Source: Franconibacter pulveris DSM 19144
GTDB taxonomy: Bacteria > Pseudomonadota > Gammaproteobacteria > Enterobacterales > Enterobacteriaceae
Direction: 5' to 3'
NCBI GenBank assembly: GCA_000621185.1
Contig: KK211221.1
Location: 391,347-455,346, forward strand
DNA length: 64,000 nucleotides
Shown: one piece after another, positions 11,143 to 20,690 of the stretch
Layout of the letters: each line of letters starts with the position of its first letter
Numbering within the stretch: the first letter of the stretch is position 1
Notes under the pieces: model-generated
What the model was told of the DNA's origin: nothing
Database searches by the model: none
Seen by the model: only the letters and a program-made list of their open reading frames with translations
Made by a program: the position numbers and the translations under genes

Positions 11143-12308
11143 TATTTCCCCTCCACCGCAGCAACGACCTGCTGCGCAGCATCCGTCAGGCTTGTCGCCG
11201 CAATAATATTCAGGCCGCTTTCAGCAAGTTTCTGCGCGCCAAGTTCAGCGTTGTTGCCTTCAAGACGCACCACCACCGGCACGTTTACGCCTACTTCTTC
11301 CACCGCACCGATGATGCCGTCGGCAATCAGGTCGCAGCGTACGATACCGCCGAAAATGTTTACCAGAACGGCTTTCACCTTGTCGTCAGACAGGATGATT
11401 TTAAACGCTTCGGTCACGCGCTCTTTGGTCGCGCCGCCGCCCACGTCAAGGAAGTTCGCCGGCTGGCCGCCATGCAGCTTAACGATGTCCATGGTGCCCA
11501 TCGCAAGGCCCGCGCCGTTCACCATGCAACCGATGTTGCCATCCAGCGCCACATAGTTCAGCTCCCACTGCGCAGCGTGCGCTTCGCGGGCGTCTTCCTG
11601 GCTGTGGTCGCGCATTTCACGCAGATCCGGCTGGCGGAACAGCGCGTTGCCGTCCGCGCCCAGTTTGCCGTCGAGGCAAATCAGGTCGCCCTGTTTGGTG
11701 ATAACCAGCGGGTTAATTTCTACCAGCGCCAGGTCACGCTCAAGGAACAACGTCGCCAGGCCCATGAAGATTTTAGTGAACTGCTGAACCTGCTTGCCTT
11801 CCAGGCCCAGTTTGAACGCCAGCTCGCGGCCCTGATACGGCATGGGGCCAGTCAGCGGATCAAGCGCCATTTTGTGGATCAGGTGCGGGGTTTCCTCCGC
11901 CACTTTTTCAATTTCCACGCCGCCTTCGGTAGAGGCCATAAAGACCACGCGACGGGTTCCGCGGTCGACAACCGCGCCAAGATAAAGCTCTTTATCGATA
12001 TCGGTTGCGCCTTCTACCAGGATCTGGTTTACCGGCTGGCCGTTAGCGTCTGTCTGGTAGGTCACCAGACGTTTGCCCAGCCACTGCTCAGCGAAAGCGC
12101 GGATCTCTTCCTTGCTCTTAACCACTTTCACGCCGCCCGCTTTACCGCGACCGCCTGCGTGAACCTGACATTTAACTACCCACGGACCTGCACCGATTTT
12201 AGACGCGGCTTCTTCTGCTTCACGCGGGGTAGTACAGGCATAACCCACCGGCGCCGGTAAGCCATACCGGGCAAACAGTTGTTTCGCCTGATATTCGTGT
12301 AAGTTCAT
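11142..12308 (-). CDS. sucC: Succinyl-CoA synthetase beta subunit
   Basis: The 388-residue nucleotide-binding partner of SucD. An ATP-grasp fold covers roughly the first 240 residues ([14 protein letters not shown] near residue 50, LVEINPLVI near 195). The C-terminal CoA-ligase domain contains DVGGGATKE and [10 protein letters not shown]. Length equals the E. coli subunit. It follows sucB after a 102-bp spacer that contains a palindrome. Confidence 0.97.
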   Translation of the reverse strand: MNLHEYQAKQLFARYGLPAPVGYACTTPREAEEAASKIGAGPWVVKCQVHAGGRGKAGGVKVVKSKEEIRAFAEQWLGKRLVTYQTDANGQPVNQILVEGATDIDKELYLGAVVDRGTRRVVFMASTEGGVEIEKVAEETPHLIHKMALDPLTGPMPYQGRELAFKLGLEGKQVQQFTKIFMGLATLFLERDLALVEINPLVITKQGDLICLDGKLGADGNALFRQPDLREMRDHSQEDAREAHAAQWELNYVALDGNIGCMVNGAGLAMGTMDIVKLHGGQPANFLDVGGGATKERVTEAFKIILSDDKVKAVLVNIFGGIVRCDLIADGIIGAVEEVGVNVPVVVRLEGNNAELGAQKLAESGLNIIAATSLTDAAQQVVAAVEGK

Positions 12309-12388
12309 GTGTTCTATCCATTAAGACTTAAGAGCCGTTACGCTCGGGTACTGACGCCGCCCCTTCCGGAGCGGCCACAGGGTAAAAG

Positions 12389-12406
12389 TCGGGAGCGCGC
12401 TCCCGC
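12389..12406. repeat. GC-rich palindrome between sucB and sucC
   Basis: A perfect 16-bp palindrome CGGGAGCGCGCTCCCG (12390-12405) lies 5 bp after the sucB stop codon. It shares the GGGAGC/GCTCCC core with another hairpin after sdhB (16773-16792). It is probably an mRNA-stability or processing element within the operon. Confidence 0.55.
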
Positions 12407-12410
12407 GTTG

Positions 12411-13640
12411 CTACACGTCCAGCAGCAGACGAGTCGGATCTTCCAGCAGCTCTTTGATGGCCACCAGGAAGCCTACCGATTCGCGGCCGTCGATCAGACG
12501 ATGATCGTAGGAGAGCGCCAGATACATCATAGGCAGGATCTCGACCTTGCCATCTACCGCCATCGGGCGATCTTTAATGGCATGCATGCCGAGGATCGCG
12601 CTCTGCGGCGGGTTGATGATAGGCGTGGACATCAGCGAGCCGAAAACGCCGCCGTTGGTGATGGTGAAGTTGCCGCCAGTGAGATCCTCAACGGTCAGCT
12701 TGCCGTCACGGCCTTTCACCGCCAGGTCTTTGATGCGTTTTTCAATATCAGCCATGCCCAGCAGATCAACGTCGCGCAGTACCGGCGTTACCAGGCCGCG
12801 TGGCGTGGAAACCGCCATGCTGACGTCGAAGTAGTTGTGATAAACCACATCTTCGCCGTCGATAGAGGCGTTAACTTCCGGGTAGCGCTTGAGCGCTTCC
12901 ACGACCGCCTTAACGTAGAAGGACATAAAGCCCAGGCGGATGCCGTGACGCTTCTCGAAGGCTTCGCCGTACTGCTTGCGCAGATCCATAATCGGCTTCA
13001 TGTTCACTTCGTTGAAGGTGGTTAGCATGGCGGTGGAGTTTTTCGCCTCCAGCAGACGCTCCGCCACACGCTTGCGCAGGCGGGTCATCGGCACGCGTTT
13101 TTCAGAGCGGTTGCCAAGCGCCGGCTGCGCTGCGGCAGGCTGCTGCTCAGGCGCTTTGGCGCTTTGCGCCGGCGCGGATTTCGCTTTCGCCAGATGTTTT
13201 TCCACATCTTCACGGGTCAGGCGGCCGCCTACGCCGGTGCCTTTGATGGCGCTGGCGTCAAGGTCATGTTCGCTCAGCAGGCGGCGAATAGCCGGGCTCA
13301 GCGCGTCATTGTTTTGTTCTTCCAGAGAAGCTTGTTGACGCTGCGCAGGCGTCGATTCTTTGGCGTCAGCTTTGGCGCTGCTCTCTTTGCCTGCGCTGTT
13401 GCCCTCACGCAGGCGGCCGAGGATCTGGCGAGAGGTCACGGTGGTGCCCTCTTCTTCCAGCACAGCATCCAGAATGCCGTCAGCCGACGCCGGTACTTCC
13501 AGTACCACTTTGTCAGTTTCGATTTCTACCAGCACTTCATCGCGTGTGACTGCATCGCCCGGTTTTTTATGCCAGGTGGCGACGGTTGCGTCAGCAACGG
13601 ATTCAGGCAGGTCGGGAACAAGAATATCTACGCTACTCAT
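12411..13640 (-). CDS. sucB: 2-oxoglutarate dehydrogenase E2 (dihydrolipoyl succinyltransferase)
   Basis: SucB is the core of the 2-oxoglutarate dehydrogenase complex. Its 409 residues comprise an N-terminal lipoyl domain with the lipoylated lysine in [11 protein letters not shown] (about residue 44), a Lys/Ala/Gln-rich linker and a peripheral-subunit-binding domain ([18 protein letters not shown], about 115-150). The C-terminal catalytic domain carries the active-site motif [10 protein letters not shown]. It lies 14 bp after sucA. Confidence 0.97.
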   Translation of the reverse strand: MSSVDILVPDLPESVADATVATWHKKPGDAVTRDEVLVEIETDKVVLEVPASADGILDAVLEEEGTTVTSRQILGRLREGNSAGKESSAKADAKESTPAQRQQASLEEQNNDALSPAIRRLLSEHDLDASAIKGTGVGGRLTREDVEKHLAKAKSAPAQSAKAPEQQPAAAQPALGNRSEKRVPMTRLRKRVAERLLEAKNSTAMLTTFNEVNMKPIMDLRKQYGEAFEKRHGIRLGFMSFYVKAVVEALKRYPEVNASIDGEDVVYHNYFDVSMAVSTPRGLVTPVLRDVDLLGMADIEKRIKDLAVKGRDGKLTVEDLTGGNFTITNGGVFGSLMSTPIINPPQSAILGMHAIKDRPMAVDGKVEILPMMYLALSYDHRLIDGRESVGFLVAIKELLEDPTRLLLDV

Positions 13641-13654
13641 TATTTATCCTTTTA

Positions 13655-16462
13655 TTAATCGACGTTCAGCGCGTCATTAACCAGATCTTGTTGCTGTTTC
13701 TGGTGAACGGACATATACCCTACCGCCGGAGAGGCGGAGGCCGGGCGGCCTGCATAACGCAGCGCGGACCCAAACGGAATCACTTCACGGAAGTGGTGTT
13801 GGCTACAGTACCATGCGCCCTGGTTAAGCGGCTCTTCCTGACACCAGACGAAGTCATGTACGTGAGCGAACGGCTTAAGCGCCTCCTGCACCGCCTGGTG
13901 CGGGAACGGATAAAGCTGCTCGATACGGACAATGGCCACATCTTTTTGATCGTTTTTGCGGCGCTGTTCCAGCAGGTCGTAGTAAACCTTACCGGAGCAG
14001 AGCACCACACGTTTCACTTCTTTCGGATCCAGCTCATCAATTTCGCCGATAGCCGGCATGAACGTGCCGTTCGCCAGCTCATCAAGGCTTGAAATCGCCA
14101 GCGGATGACGCAGCAGGGATTTCGGCGACATTACCACCAGCGGACGACGCATACCGCGCAGCGCCTGACGACGCAGCATGTGGTAAACCTGCGCTGGCGT
14201 GGAAGGTACGCAAACCTGCATATTCTGCTCAGCGCACAACTGCAGATAACGTTCCAGGCGTGCGGAGGAGTGCTCCGGCCCCTGGCCTTCATAGCCGTGC
14301 GGCAGCAGCATCACCAGGCCGCACATACGGCCCCATTTCTGCTCGCCGGAGCTGATGAACTGGTCAATTACCACCTGCGCGCCGTTGGCGAAGTCGCCAA
14401 ACTGCGCTTCCCAGATGGTCAGCGTGCGCGGCTCAGCGGTGGCGTAACCATATTCAAACGCCAGCACCGCTTCCTCGGAAAGCACGGAGTCCCAGACTTT
14501 GAACTGGCCCTGACCGTTATGCACGTGCTGCAGCGGCGTATAAGTGGAGCCGTTGGTCTGATTGTGTACTACCGCGTGACGGTGGAAGAAGGTGCCGCGA
14601 CCAGAGTCTTCGCCCGACAGACGCACCGGGATCCCTTCGTCAACAAGCGTAGCGTAAGCCAGCGTTTCCGCCCCGCCCCAATCGAACGGTTTCTCGCCGT
14701 TCGCCATCAGCTGACGGTCGGCATAAATTTTTGCCACGCGCGACTGCATTTCGATGCTTTCCGGCACGGTGCTAATGCGCTTAGCCAGCTCCTGTAGCCG
14801 CTTCATCTCTACCTTGTTCGGGTAGCTTTCGTCCCACTCATGGTTGAGGTATGGCGACCAGGTAAAGGAGTGCATGTTCATCGGTCGCCACTCTTTCACC
14901 ACGCATTCGCCAGCATCCAGCGCGTCGCGGTAGAGGTTGACCATTTCGGTTGCGTCTTCCAGCGTCGCCACTTTTTCCTGCTCCAGCTGGTCAGCATAGA
15001 GTTTGCGCGGGGTCGGATGCTTTTTGATTTTCTGGTACATCAGCGGCTGGGTTGCGCTCGGCTCATCGGCTTCGTTGTGGCCGTGACGGCGATAGCACAC
15101 CAGGTCGATGAAAACATCGCGCTTAAAGTTGTTACGGAATTCCAGCGCCAGACGGGTAACAAACGCCACCGCTTCCGGGTCGTCCGCGTTCACGTGGAAA
15201 ATCGGCGCCTGTACCATCTTGCCGATGTCGGTGCAGTACGGCGTAGAACGCGCATCCAGCGGGTTGGAGGTGGTGAAGCCCACCTGGTTGTTGATAACGA
15301 TGCGAACGGTGCCGCCCACTTCGTAACCACGCGCTTTCGACATGTTCAGAGTTTCCTGAACCACGCCCTGGCCGGTAACCGCCGCGTCGCCATGGATAGT
15401 TATCGGCAGCACTTTGTTGCTGCTCGGTTCGTCCAGACGATCCAGACGCGCACGCACGGAGCCCATCACTACCGGGCTTACAATTTCGAGATGCGACGGG
15501 TTGAACGCCAGCGCCAGGTGCACCAGGCCGCCTTCGGTTTCGATGTCGGACGAGAAGCCCATGTGGTATTTCACGTCGCCGGTGCCGAGGTGCTCTTTGT
15601 GTTTGCCTGCAAACTCGTCGAAGAGATCCTGCGGTTTTTTGCCCAGCACGTTAATAAGCACGTTCAGACGACCGCGATGCGCCATGCCCAGCACCACTTC
15701 ACGGGTGCCGCTTTTGCCGGCGTGGCGAATCATCTCTTTGAGCATCGGGATTAACGCATCGCCGCCTTCAAGCGAGAAACGTTTCGCTCCCGGGAACTTG
15801 GCGCCCAGGTAACGCTCCAGCCCTTCCGCCGCGGTCAGTTCGCCGAGGAAGCGCTTTTTCTCTTCCACGCTAAAGCTTGCGTGGCCCACCACCGATTCAA
15901 TGCGCTGCTGGATCCAACGCTTCTCTTCCGTGGAGGTAATGTGCATGTATTCCGCGCCGATGGAGCCGCAGTAGGTCTGCTTGAGCGCTTCGATAAGCTC
16001 GCCGAGCTGCATCGCTTCTTTGCCGCCAGCGAAGGAGCCTACGTTAAAGGTTTCCTGGAAATCGGCCTCGGTCAGGTTATGGAATGCCGGGTCGAGATCG
16101 GCTACGCGATCCTGTTTCCACAAACCCAGCGGATCCAGATTAGCCTGCTGATGGCCGCGGAAACGGTAGGCGTTAATCAGCTGCAGGACTTTAACCTGCT
16201 TAACATCAGCGTCAGGGTCGGTAATCGAGGAAGTGTAACGTGAGGCATCCTTCGCCAGGCGACGAAAATAATCACGCGTTTTGGAATGGAATTGATCCGG
16301 TCTGGCTCCGGTGCCAGGCAACTGCTGGAACATGGAGCGCCAGTGGGCGTCCACTGAATCAGGATCGGTTAGGAAGTCTTCATAGAGCTGTTCTATCCAA
16401 CTCTGGTTCGAGCCAGAGAGATAAGAAGAGTCCAGCCAGGCTTGCATTGCGCCGTTCTGCAT
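13655..16462 (-). CDS. sucA: 2-oxoglutarate dehydrogenase E1 component
   Basis: This thiamine-diphosphate-dependent E1 decarboxylates 2-oxoglutarate and passes the succinyl group to SucB. The 935 residues start MQNGAMQAWLDSSYLSGSNQ, the E2-binding N-terminal region. Downstream are GMAHRGRLNVL, the GDAAVTGQGVVQE and NNQVGFTTS motifs of the ThDP site, and a transketolase-like C-terminal domain (RGTFFHRHAVVH, HGYEGQGPEHSSAR). The length matches E. coli (933). An ERIC element precedes it. Confidence 0.97.
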   Translation of the reverse strand: MQNGAMQAWLDSSYLSGSNQSWIEQLYEDFLTDPDSVDAHWRSMFQQLPGTGARPDQFHSKTRDYFRRLAKDASRYTSSITDPDADVKQVKVLQLINAYRFRGHQQANLDPLGLWKQDRVADLDPAFHNLTEADFQETFNVGSFAGGKEAMQLGELIEALKQTYCGSIGAEYMHITSTEEKRWIQQRIESVVGHASFSVEEKKRFLGELTAAEGLERYLGAKFPGAKRFSLEGGDALIPMLKEMIRHAGKSGTREVVLGMAHRGRLNVLINVLGKKPQDLFDEFAGKHKEHLGTGDVKYHMGFSSDIETEGGLVHLALAFNPSHLEIVSPVVMGSVRARLDRLDEPSSNKVLPITIHGDAAVTGQGVVQETLNMSKARGYEVGGTVRIVINNQVGFTTSNPLDARSTPYCTDIGKMVQAPIFHVNADDPEAVAFVTRLALEFRNNFKRDVFIDLVCYRRHGHNEADEPSATQPLMYQKIKKHPTPRKLYADQLEQEKVATLEDATEMVNLYRDALDAGECVVKEWRPMNMHSFTWSPYLNHEWDESYPNKVEMKRLQELAKRISTVPESIEMQSRVAKIYADRQLMANGEKPFDWGGAETLAYATLVDEGIPVRLSGEDSGRGTFFHRHAVVHNQTNGSTYTPLQHVHNGQGQFKVWDSVLSEEAVLAFEYGYATAEPRTLTIWEAQFGDFANGAQVVIDQFISSGEQKWGRMCGLVMLLPHGYEGQGPEHSSARLERYLQLCAEQNMQVCVPSTPAQVYHMLRRQALRGMRRPLVVMSPKSLLRHPLAISSLDELANGTFMPAIGEIDELDPKEVKRVVLCSGKVYYDLLEQRRKNDQKDVAIVRIEQLYPFPHQAVQEALKPFAHVHDFVWCQEEPLNQGAWYCSQHHFREVIPFGSALRYAGRPASASPAVGYMSVHQKQQQDLVNDALNVD

Positions 16463-16574
16463 CGTGATCCCTTAAGCATCAGTATGCTTATTTCGCCGTG
16501 GATAACTACAACGTACGCGGTAAGACGCACGTCCCAGGGTTCACTTGCGAGCTCTTCTTGGTGGGGCCCGCGAA

Positions 16575-16754
16575 GGAACCTTTAAAAACTGCCATTAATC
16601 TTCGGCCTTCAGGCTGCGGCTGCGTTGGCTGCCTGAGCTTACCCCAGTCACATAGTCCACTATGCTCCCGGGGATGCGCTCAGTTGCCGCCTTGCCTCGC
16701 GCTGAACGCATCGATTACTGGTGCTACTACAATTAGCGGTTTTTAAAGGTTTCC
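16575..16754. repeat. ERIC element with flanking inverted repeats
   Basis: The core at about 16621-16690 matches the ERIC consensus read on this strand (GCGTTGGCTGC, then ACCCCAGTCAC and CTCCCGGGGAT around a central palindrome). Outside it, a 12-bp perfect inverted pair ACCTTTAAAAAC (16578-16589) / GTTTTTAAAGGT (16739-16750) extends imperfectly to about 20 bp per arm. ERICs are non-coding, palindromic and transcribed in enterobacterial intergenic regions. The core identification is confident; the exact ends are not. Confidence 0.8.
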
Positions 16755-16772
16755 TGCTTACTCTTTATACTA

Positions 16773-16792
16773 CCGGGAGCCTACGCTCCCGG
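16773..16792. repeat. GC-rich hairpin downstream of sdhB
   Basis: Arms CCGGGAGC and GCTCCCGG with loop CTAC lie 14 bp after the sdhB stop. There is no U-run, so it is unlikely to terminate transcription; sdh and suc genes are normally co-transcribed. It could mark a processing or stabilisation site. Confidence 0.6.
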
Positions 16793-16806
16793 CATGCTTC
16801 GGTCAG

Positions 16807-17523
16807 TTACGCACCGCGCTGCAACAGCATCGATTTGATGTGCCCAATGGCGCGCGTCGGGTTTAAGCCCTTCGGACATACGCTGACGCAGTTCATGATG
16901 CTGTGGCAGCGGAATACGCTGAAAGCATCGCTCAGGCCATCGAGGCGATCGTTGGTTTCCGTATCGCGGCTGTCGATAAGGAAACGGTACGCCGCCAGCA
17001 GCCCTGCCGGCCCGATGAACTTGTCCGGGTTCCACCAGAACGACGGGCACGAGGTCGAACAGCAGGCGCAAAGAATACACTCATACAGACCGTCGAGTTT
17101 TTCACGCTGCTCCGGCGTCTGAAGATGCTCACGCGCCGGCGGATTATGCCCATTATTCAACAGGTAAGGCTTAATCTTCTCATATTGGGCATAGAATTGC
17201 CCCATGTCCACCACGAGGTCACGAATAACCGGCAAACCGGGCAGCGGACGGATAACAATTTTCTGCTTGCCGTTGCCGAGGGCGGAGATCGGCGTGATGC
17301 ACGCCAGACCGTTTTTACCGTTCATGTTCAGGCCGTCGGAACCGCAGACCCCTTCACGGCAGGAGCGGCGAAACGCCAGCGTAGGGTCCTTCTCCTTCAG
17401 CAGCATGAGCGCATCCAGCAGCATCATGTCGCGCCCTTCTTCCTGCTCCAGGACGTAATCCTGCATGTGCGGCGCGTCGTCGACATCGGGGTTATAGCGA
17501 TAGATAGAAAATTCGAGTTTCAT
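16807..17523 (-). CDS. sdhB: Succinate dehydrogenase iron-sulfur subunit
   Basis: SdhB carries electrons from SdhA flavin to quinone through three iron-sulfur clusters. In the 238 residues, CREGVCGSD starts the 2Fe-2S ligand set, CILCACCSTSCP binds the 4Fe-4S cluster and CHSIMNCVSVCPKG binds the 3Fe-4S cluster. The ATG at 17523 gives the family N-terminus MKLEFSIYRYNPD; a GTG immediately upstream (17526) is a less likely start. It lies 16 bp after sdhA. Confidence 0.97.
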   Translation of the reverse strand: MKLEFSIYRYNPDVDDAPHMQDYVLEQEEGRDMMLLDALMLLKEKDPTLAFRRSCREGVCGSDGLNMNGKNGLACITPISALGNGKQKIVIRPLPGLPVIRDLVVDMGQFYAQYEKIKPYLLNNGHNPPAREHLQTPEQREKLDGLYECILCACCSTSCPSFWWNPDKFIGPAGLLAAYRFLIDSRDTETNDRLDGLSDAFSVFRCHSIMNCVSVCPKGLNPTRAIGHIKSMLLQRGA

Positions 17524-17539
17524 CACCGTCTCTCCGCAA

Positions 17540-19306
17540 TTAATAAGTACGCACTTTCGGCGGGAACGCCGGACGCAATTTCGGCTCCATGTTCACCTCG
17601 CGGCGGGTCATGGATTCGCTTTGCGGAAGGTACAACGAGTGGCACAGCCAGTTTTCGTCATCGCGATCCGGATAATCGAAGCGGCTATGGGCGCCACGGC
17701 TTTCGGTACGGAAGTTCGCAGAAACGGCGGTGGCGTAAGCGGTTTCCATCAGGTTGTCGAGCTCCAGGCACTCTACGCGCTGGGTGTTGAACTCGCTGGA
17801 GGTGTCGTCCAGACGAGCGTTTTTCAGGCGCTCGCGGATCGTTTTCAGCTGCTCAAGCCCTTTCGCCATGGCATCGCCTTCGCGGAACACCGAGAAGTTA
17901 TGCTGCATGCACTCCTGCAGCGCTTTGCGAATTTCCACCGGATCTTCACCGTTGCGGTTGTTGTTCCAGCGGTTGAGACGTTCAAGAGACATTTCCACAT
18001 CAGAGTCGCTCGCGTCGCGAAGCGGCCCCTGCTCGGCGATGGACTCCTGCAGATGCAGGCCCGCCGCACGGCCAAACACCACCAGGTCGAGCAGCGAGTT
18101 GCCGCCGAGGCGGTTGGCGCCGTGCACGGATACGCAGGCGATTTCGCCTACCGCGAACAGGCCAGGAATTACCACATCTTCGCCCTGCGCGTTCACGGTC
18201 AGCGCCTGGCCGGTCACTTTGGTCGGAATGCCGCCCATCATATAGTGGCAGGTCGGGATAACCGGAATCGGCTCTTTTACCGGGTCAACGTGGGCGAAGG
18301 TGCGGGAAAGCTCCAGAATGCCAGGCAGACGGGACTCCAGCACCTCTTTACCCAGGTGGTCGAGCTTCAGCTTGGCGTGCGGGCCCCACGGACCGTCGCA
18401 GCCGCGGCCTTCGCGGATTTCTATCATGATGGAGCGCGCCACTACGTCGCGGCCCGCCAGGTCTTTGGCGTTCGGGGCATAACGCTCCATGAAGCGCTCG
18501 CCATGTTTGTTCAGCAGATAGCCGCCTTCGCCGCGGCAGCCTTCCGTCACCAGCACGCCAGCGCCCGCGATGCCTGTCGGGTGGAACTGCCACATTTCCA
18601 TATCCTGCACCGGTACGCCCGCGCGCAGCGCCATACCGACGCCGTCGCCGGTATTGATGTGGGCGTTGGTGGTGGACTGGTAAATACGGCCTGCGCCGCC
18701 GGTCGCCAGCACGGTGGCGCGGGCTTTGAAGTAAACCACTTCACCGGTTTCGATGCACAGGGCGGTACAGCCAACCACCGCGCCATCCTGGTTTTTCACC
18801 AGATCCAGCGCATACCATTCGGAGAAAATCGTGGTGTGGTTTTTCAGGTTCTGCTGATACAGCGTATGCAGCAGAGCGTGGCCGGTACGGTCCGCGGCGG
18901 CTGCGGTGCGCGCCGCCTGTTCGCCGCCGAAGTTTTTCGACTGGCCGCCGAACGGACGCTGATAGATGCGGCCATCGTCCAGACGGGAGAACGGCAGCCC
19001 CATGTGCTCAAGCTCCAGAATCGCTTCCGGGCCAGTTTTGCACATATATTCGATAGCATCCTGGTCGCCGATGTAGTCGGAACCTTTTACCGTGTCGTAC
19101 ATGTGCCATTCCCAGTTATCTTCATGGGAGTTGCCAAGCGCAACGGTAATGCCGCCCTGGGCGGAAACGGTGTGCGAACGAGTAGGAAACACTTTAGAGA
19201 GCAGTGCACAGGTCTGGCCGCTCTGGGAAATTTGCAGCGCCGCGCGCATGCCTGCGCCGCCTGCGCCAATCACTACAGCATCAAATTCTCTGACTGGTAA
19301 ATTCAT
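17540..19306 (-). CDS. sdhA: Succinate dehydrogenase flavoprotein subunit
   Basis: SdhA oxidises succinate to fumarate using covalently bound FAD. The 588 residues begin [20 protein letters not shown] with the dinucleotide-binding GxGxxG, and the FAD-attachment His45 is in [17 protein letters not shown] and the catalytic GRDVVARS region follow. The ATG at 19306 overlaps the sdhD stop by one base and gives the E. coli length; an in-frame upstream start at 19318 is rejected. Confidence 0.97.
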   Translation of the reverse strand: MNLPVREFDAVVIGAGGAGMRAALQISQSGQTCALLSKVFPTRSHTVSAQGGITVALGNSHEDNWEWHMYDTVKGSDYIGDQDAIEYMCKTGPEAILELEHMGLPFSRLDDGRIYQRPFGGQSKNFGGEQAARTAAAADRTGHALLHTLYQQNLKNHTTIFSEWYALDLVKNQDGAVVGCTALCIETGEVVYFKARATVLATGGAGRIYQSTTNAHINTGDGVGMALRAGVPVQDMEMWQFHPTGIAGAGVLVTEGCRGEGGYLLNKHGERFMERYAPNAKDLAGRDVVARSIMIEIREGRGCDGPWGPHAKLKLDHLGKEVLESRLPGILELSRTFAHVDPVKEPIPVIPTCHYMMGGIPTKVTGQALTVNAQGEDVVIPGLFAVGEIACVSVHGANRLGGNSLLDLVVFGRAAGLHLQESIAEQGPLRDASDSDVEMSLERLNRWNNNRNGEDPVEIRKALQECMQHNFSVFREGDAMAKGLEQLKTIRERLKNARLDDTSSEFNTQRVECLELDNLMETAYATAVSANFRTESRGAHSRFDYPDRDDENWLCHSLYLPQSESMTRREVNMEPKLRPAFPPKVRTY

Positions 19307-19653
19307 TACACACCCCACACCACAACGAATCCATAAATAACGTAAACCGCAAGCGCAACCACGATCGCCAGTTGCAGGAACAGACGAAGCGCGAGCGATT
19401 TAACGTAGTCCGTTAACACCTGCCACATGCCAATCCATGTGTGGACCAGAATCGAGATAAGCGTGAGCAGGGTAAAAACTTTGGTGAAGGTGGAGGCGAA
19501 GAAACCGCGCCAGATCTCATAGGTCAGCTCGCCGTTCATGGCGAAAAAGCCGATCATATAGATGATGTAGAGCGTAATAACGATAGCAGTAGCGCGAACG
19601 AGGATGAAGTCATGTACGCCATTGCGTCCCAATGCGGAGGCGTTGCTTACCAT
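19306..19653 (-). CDS. sdhD: Succinate dehydrogenase membrane anchor SdhD
   Basis: The 115-residue integral membrane subunit has three helices. It carries one heme b ligand, His71 (SILVHTWIG), and the quinone-site Tyr83 (LTDYVKS). It overlaps sdhC by 7 bp and sdhA by 1 bp, so the four sdh genes are tightly coupled. Confidence 0.96.
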   Translation of the reverse strand: MVSNASALGRNGVHDFILVRATAIVITLYIIYMIGFFAMNGELTYEIWRGFFASTFTKVFTLLTLISILVHTWIGMWQVLTDYVKSLALRLFLQLAIVVALAVYVIYGFVVVWGV

Positions 19654-20036
19654 ACGAGGACTCCTGCGAGAATTGAAAGCACGACAGTAATAACAAAAGC
19701 AACACGCGCGGAGCGTTGGCCCGCGGCGAAAGTCTCTTCCAGGTAGTTAAAGTCCATCAGCATGTGGCGAATGCCTACGACCACGTGGTAAGCCAGCGCA
19801 GTGAGGATGCCCCAGAGAATGAACTTAACGAAGAAGCTGTCCATGATGGAGGACGCGGCCAGAAAACCTTCTTGGGAGGAGAGCGAAAGCCCGAGCAACC
19901 AGAGCAGAATGCCGACAGCGACAAACGTGATCACGCCGGAAACGCGGTGGAGGATAGAAGCAATCGCGGTGACAGGAAACCGGATCGTTGTGAGATCCAG
20001 GTTAACAGGTCTTTGTTTTTTCACCTTTTTTATCAT
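19647..20036 (-). CDS. sdhC: Succinate dehydrogenase cytochrome b556 subunit SdhC
   Basis: The 129-residue membrane subunit provides the other heme b ligand, His84 ([11 protein letters not shown]). The conserved SILHRVSG contributes Ser27 and Arg31 to the quinone site. The start [15 protein letters not shown] at 20036 is the E. coli start. Another in-frame ATG at 20051 would add MWALF; both are preserved in E. coli, so the sequence alone does not settle which is used. Translation of this leader is the target of the sRNAs RyhB and Spot 42 in E. coli. Confidence 0.95.
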   Translation of the reverse strand: MIKKVKKQRPVNLDLTTIRFPVTAIASILHRVSGVITFVAVGILLWLLGLSLSSQEGFLAASSIMDSFFVKFILWGILTALAYHVVVGIRHMLMDFNYLEETFAAGQRSARVAFVITVVLSILAGVLVW

Positions 20037-20690
20037 GAATAGCGCCCACATGCTTTTCTTATTGTTTCCTTCCTCCGGTCTGCAGGCGGGTCAGACAGCG
20101 TCACTTTTCTATAACTCTGCGTCATGCAAAAACAACTGCTTCCAGTGTTAAACGAAGGGTTACTACGCTGGGTGGCTCGCGGCGGCAGGGTGTTCCGGAG
20201 ACCTGGCGGCAGTATAGGATGTTCACAATATCATTACAATTAACATACAAATACTTTGGCCGCTTTTGGTCGGAACAGTGACCAGGATCACGATAACAAC
20301 ATAATTTTAATTTTTAATCATCTGATTTGACAAATGTTAAACAAAATTGTTACAAACATCACCAGAAAAGGCATATAATTCGCAAAAGTTATGGCATTAC
20401 ACTTTCTGCTGAGAATAAGTTATGTAACAGTGTAGTGCTATTGACCGAAGTTATTTAGCCCGGTATTAGTGATACACAGATTTAAAGAATCCCGACTGCT
20501 AACACGCTGATTTGCGGTAGTTTCACCGGGTTCTGAATAGTTGCCTGCAAGCCGCCCATCGCTCTGTACCCTGGTTTCCTCCTCACACAGAGCTGCGCGC
20601 CCTACAACAAACTGGCAATATTCTCCCTGAAAGTGAATGTAAAAAAGTTGTTAGGAGTCTTAAGCAAATAAGGCGCTAAGGAGACCGTAA
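20037..20690. promoter_or_regulatory. Divergent sdhC-gltA promoter region
   Basis: A 654-bp divergent spacer without a supported coding frame. It contains a CRP-type palindrome (20277-20292), a plus-strand -10-like TATAAT at 20374-20379 for gltA about 310 bp upstream of its start, and AT-rich TGTTAA tracts typical of ArcA-bound promoters. The sdhC-proximal 60 bp includes GGAGGAAGGAAA upstream of the sdhC leader. A gltA ribosome-binding site AAGGAG sits at about 20678-20683. Confidence 0.7.
20277..20292. promoter_or_regulatory. CRP-type site in the sdhC-gltA spacer
   Basis: AGTGA-CCAGGA-TCACG has the symmetric GTGA-N6-TCAC core of a CRP site. CRP activates sdhC in E. coli, so this is a plausible site for catabolite control. 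Evidence is motif match only. Confidence 0.6.

Larger units (their letters stand above)
16463..16806. other. sdhB-sucA intergenic region
   Basis: A 344-bp spacer inside the sdh-suc operon. It holds an ERIC repeat flanked by inverted repeats, and next to sdhB a GC-rich hairpin (16773-16792, arms CCGGGAGC/GCTCCCGG). No coding frame is supported. The last 100 bp before sucA would contain the separate suc promoter known from E. coli, which could not be assigned precisely. Confidence 0.7.

Noticed and set aside
17621-19300. A 559-codon plus-strand frame opposite sdhA
   Set aside because: Antisense shadow of a GC-rich gene; the composition (His/Arg/Ala-rich) and the perfect coverage of SdhA motifs on the other strand show that sdhA is the real gene.
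20325-20332. TTGACA at about 20327 as a gltA -35 box
   Set aside because: It lies about 40 bp from the nearest good -10 hexamer (20374), too far for a sigma-70 promoter.
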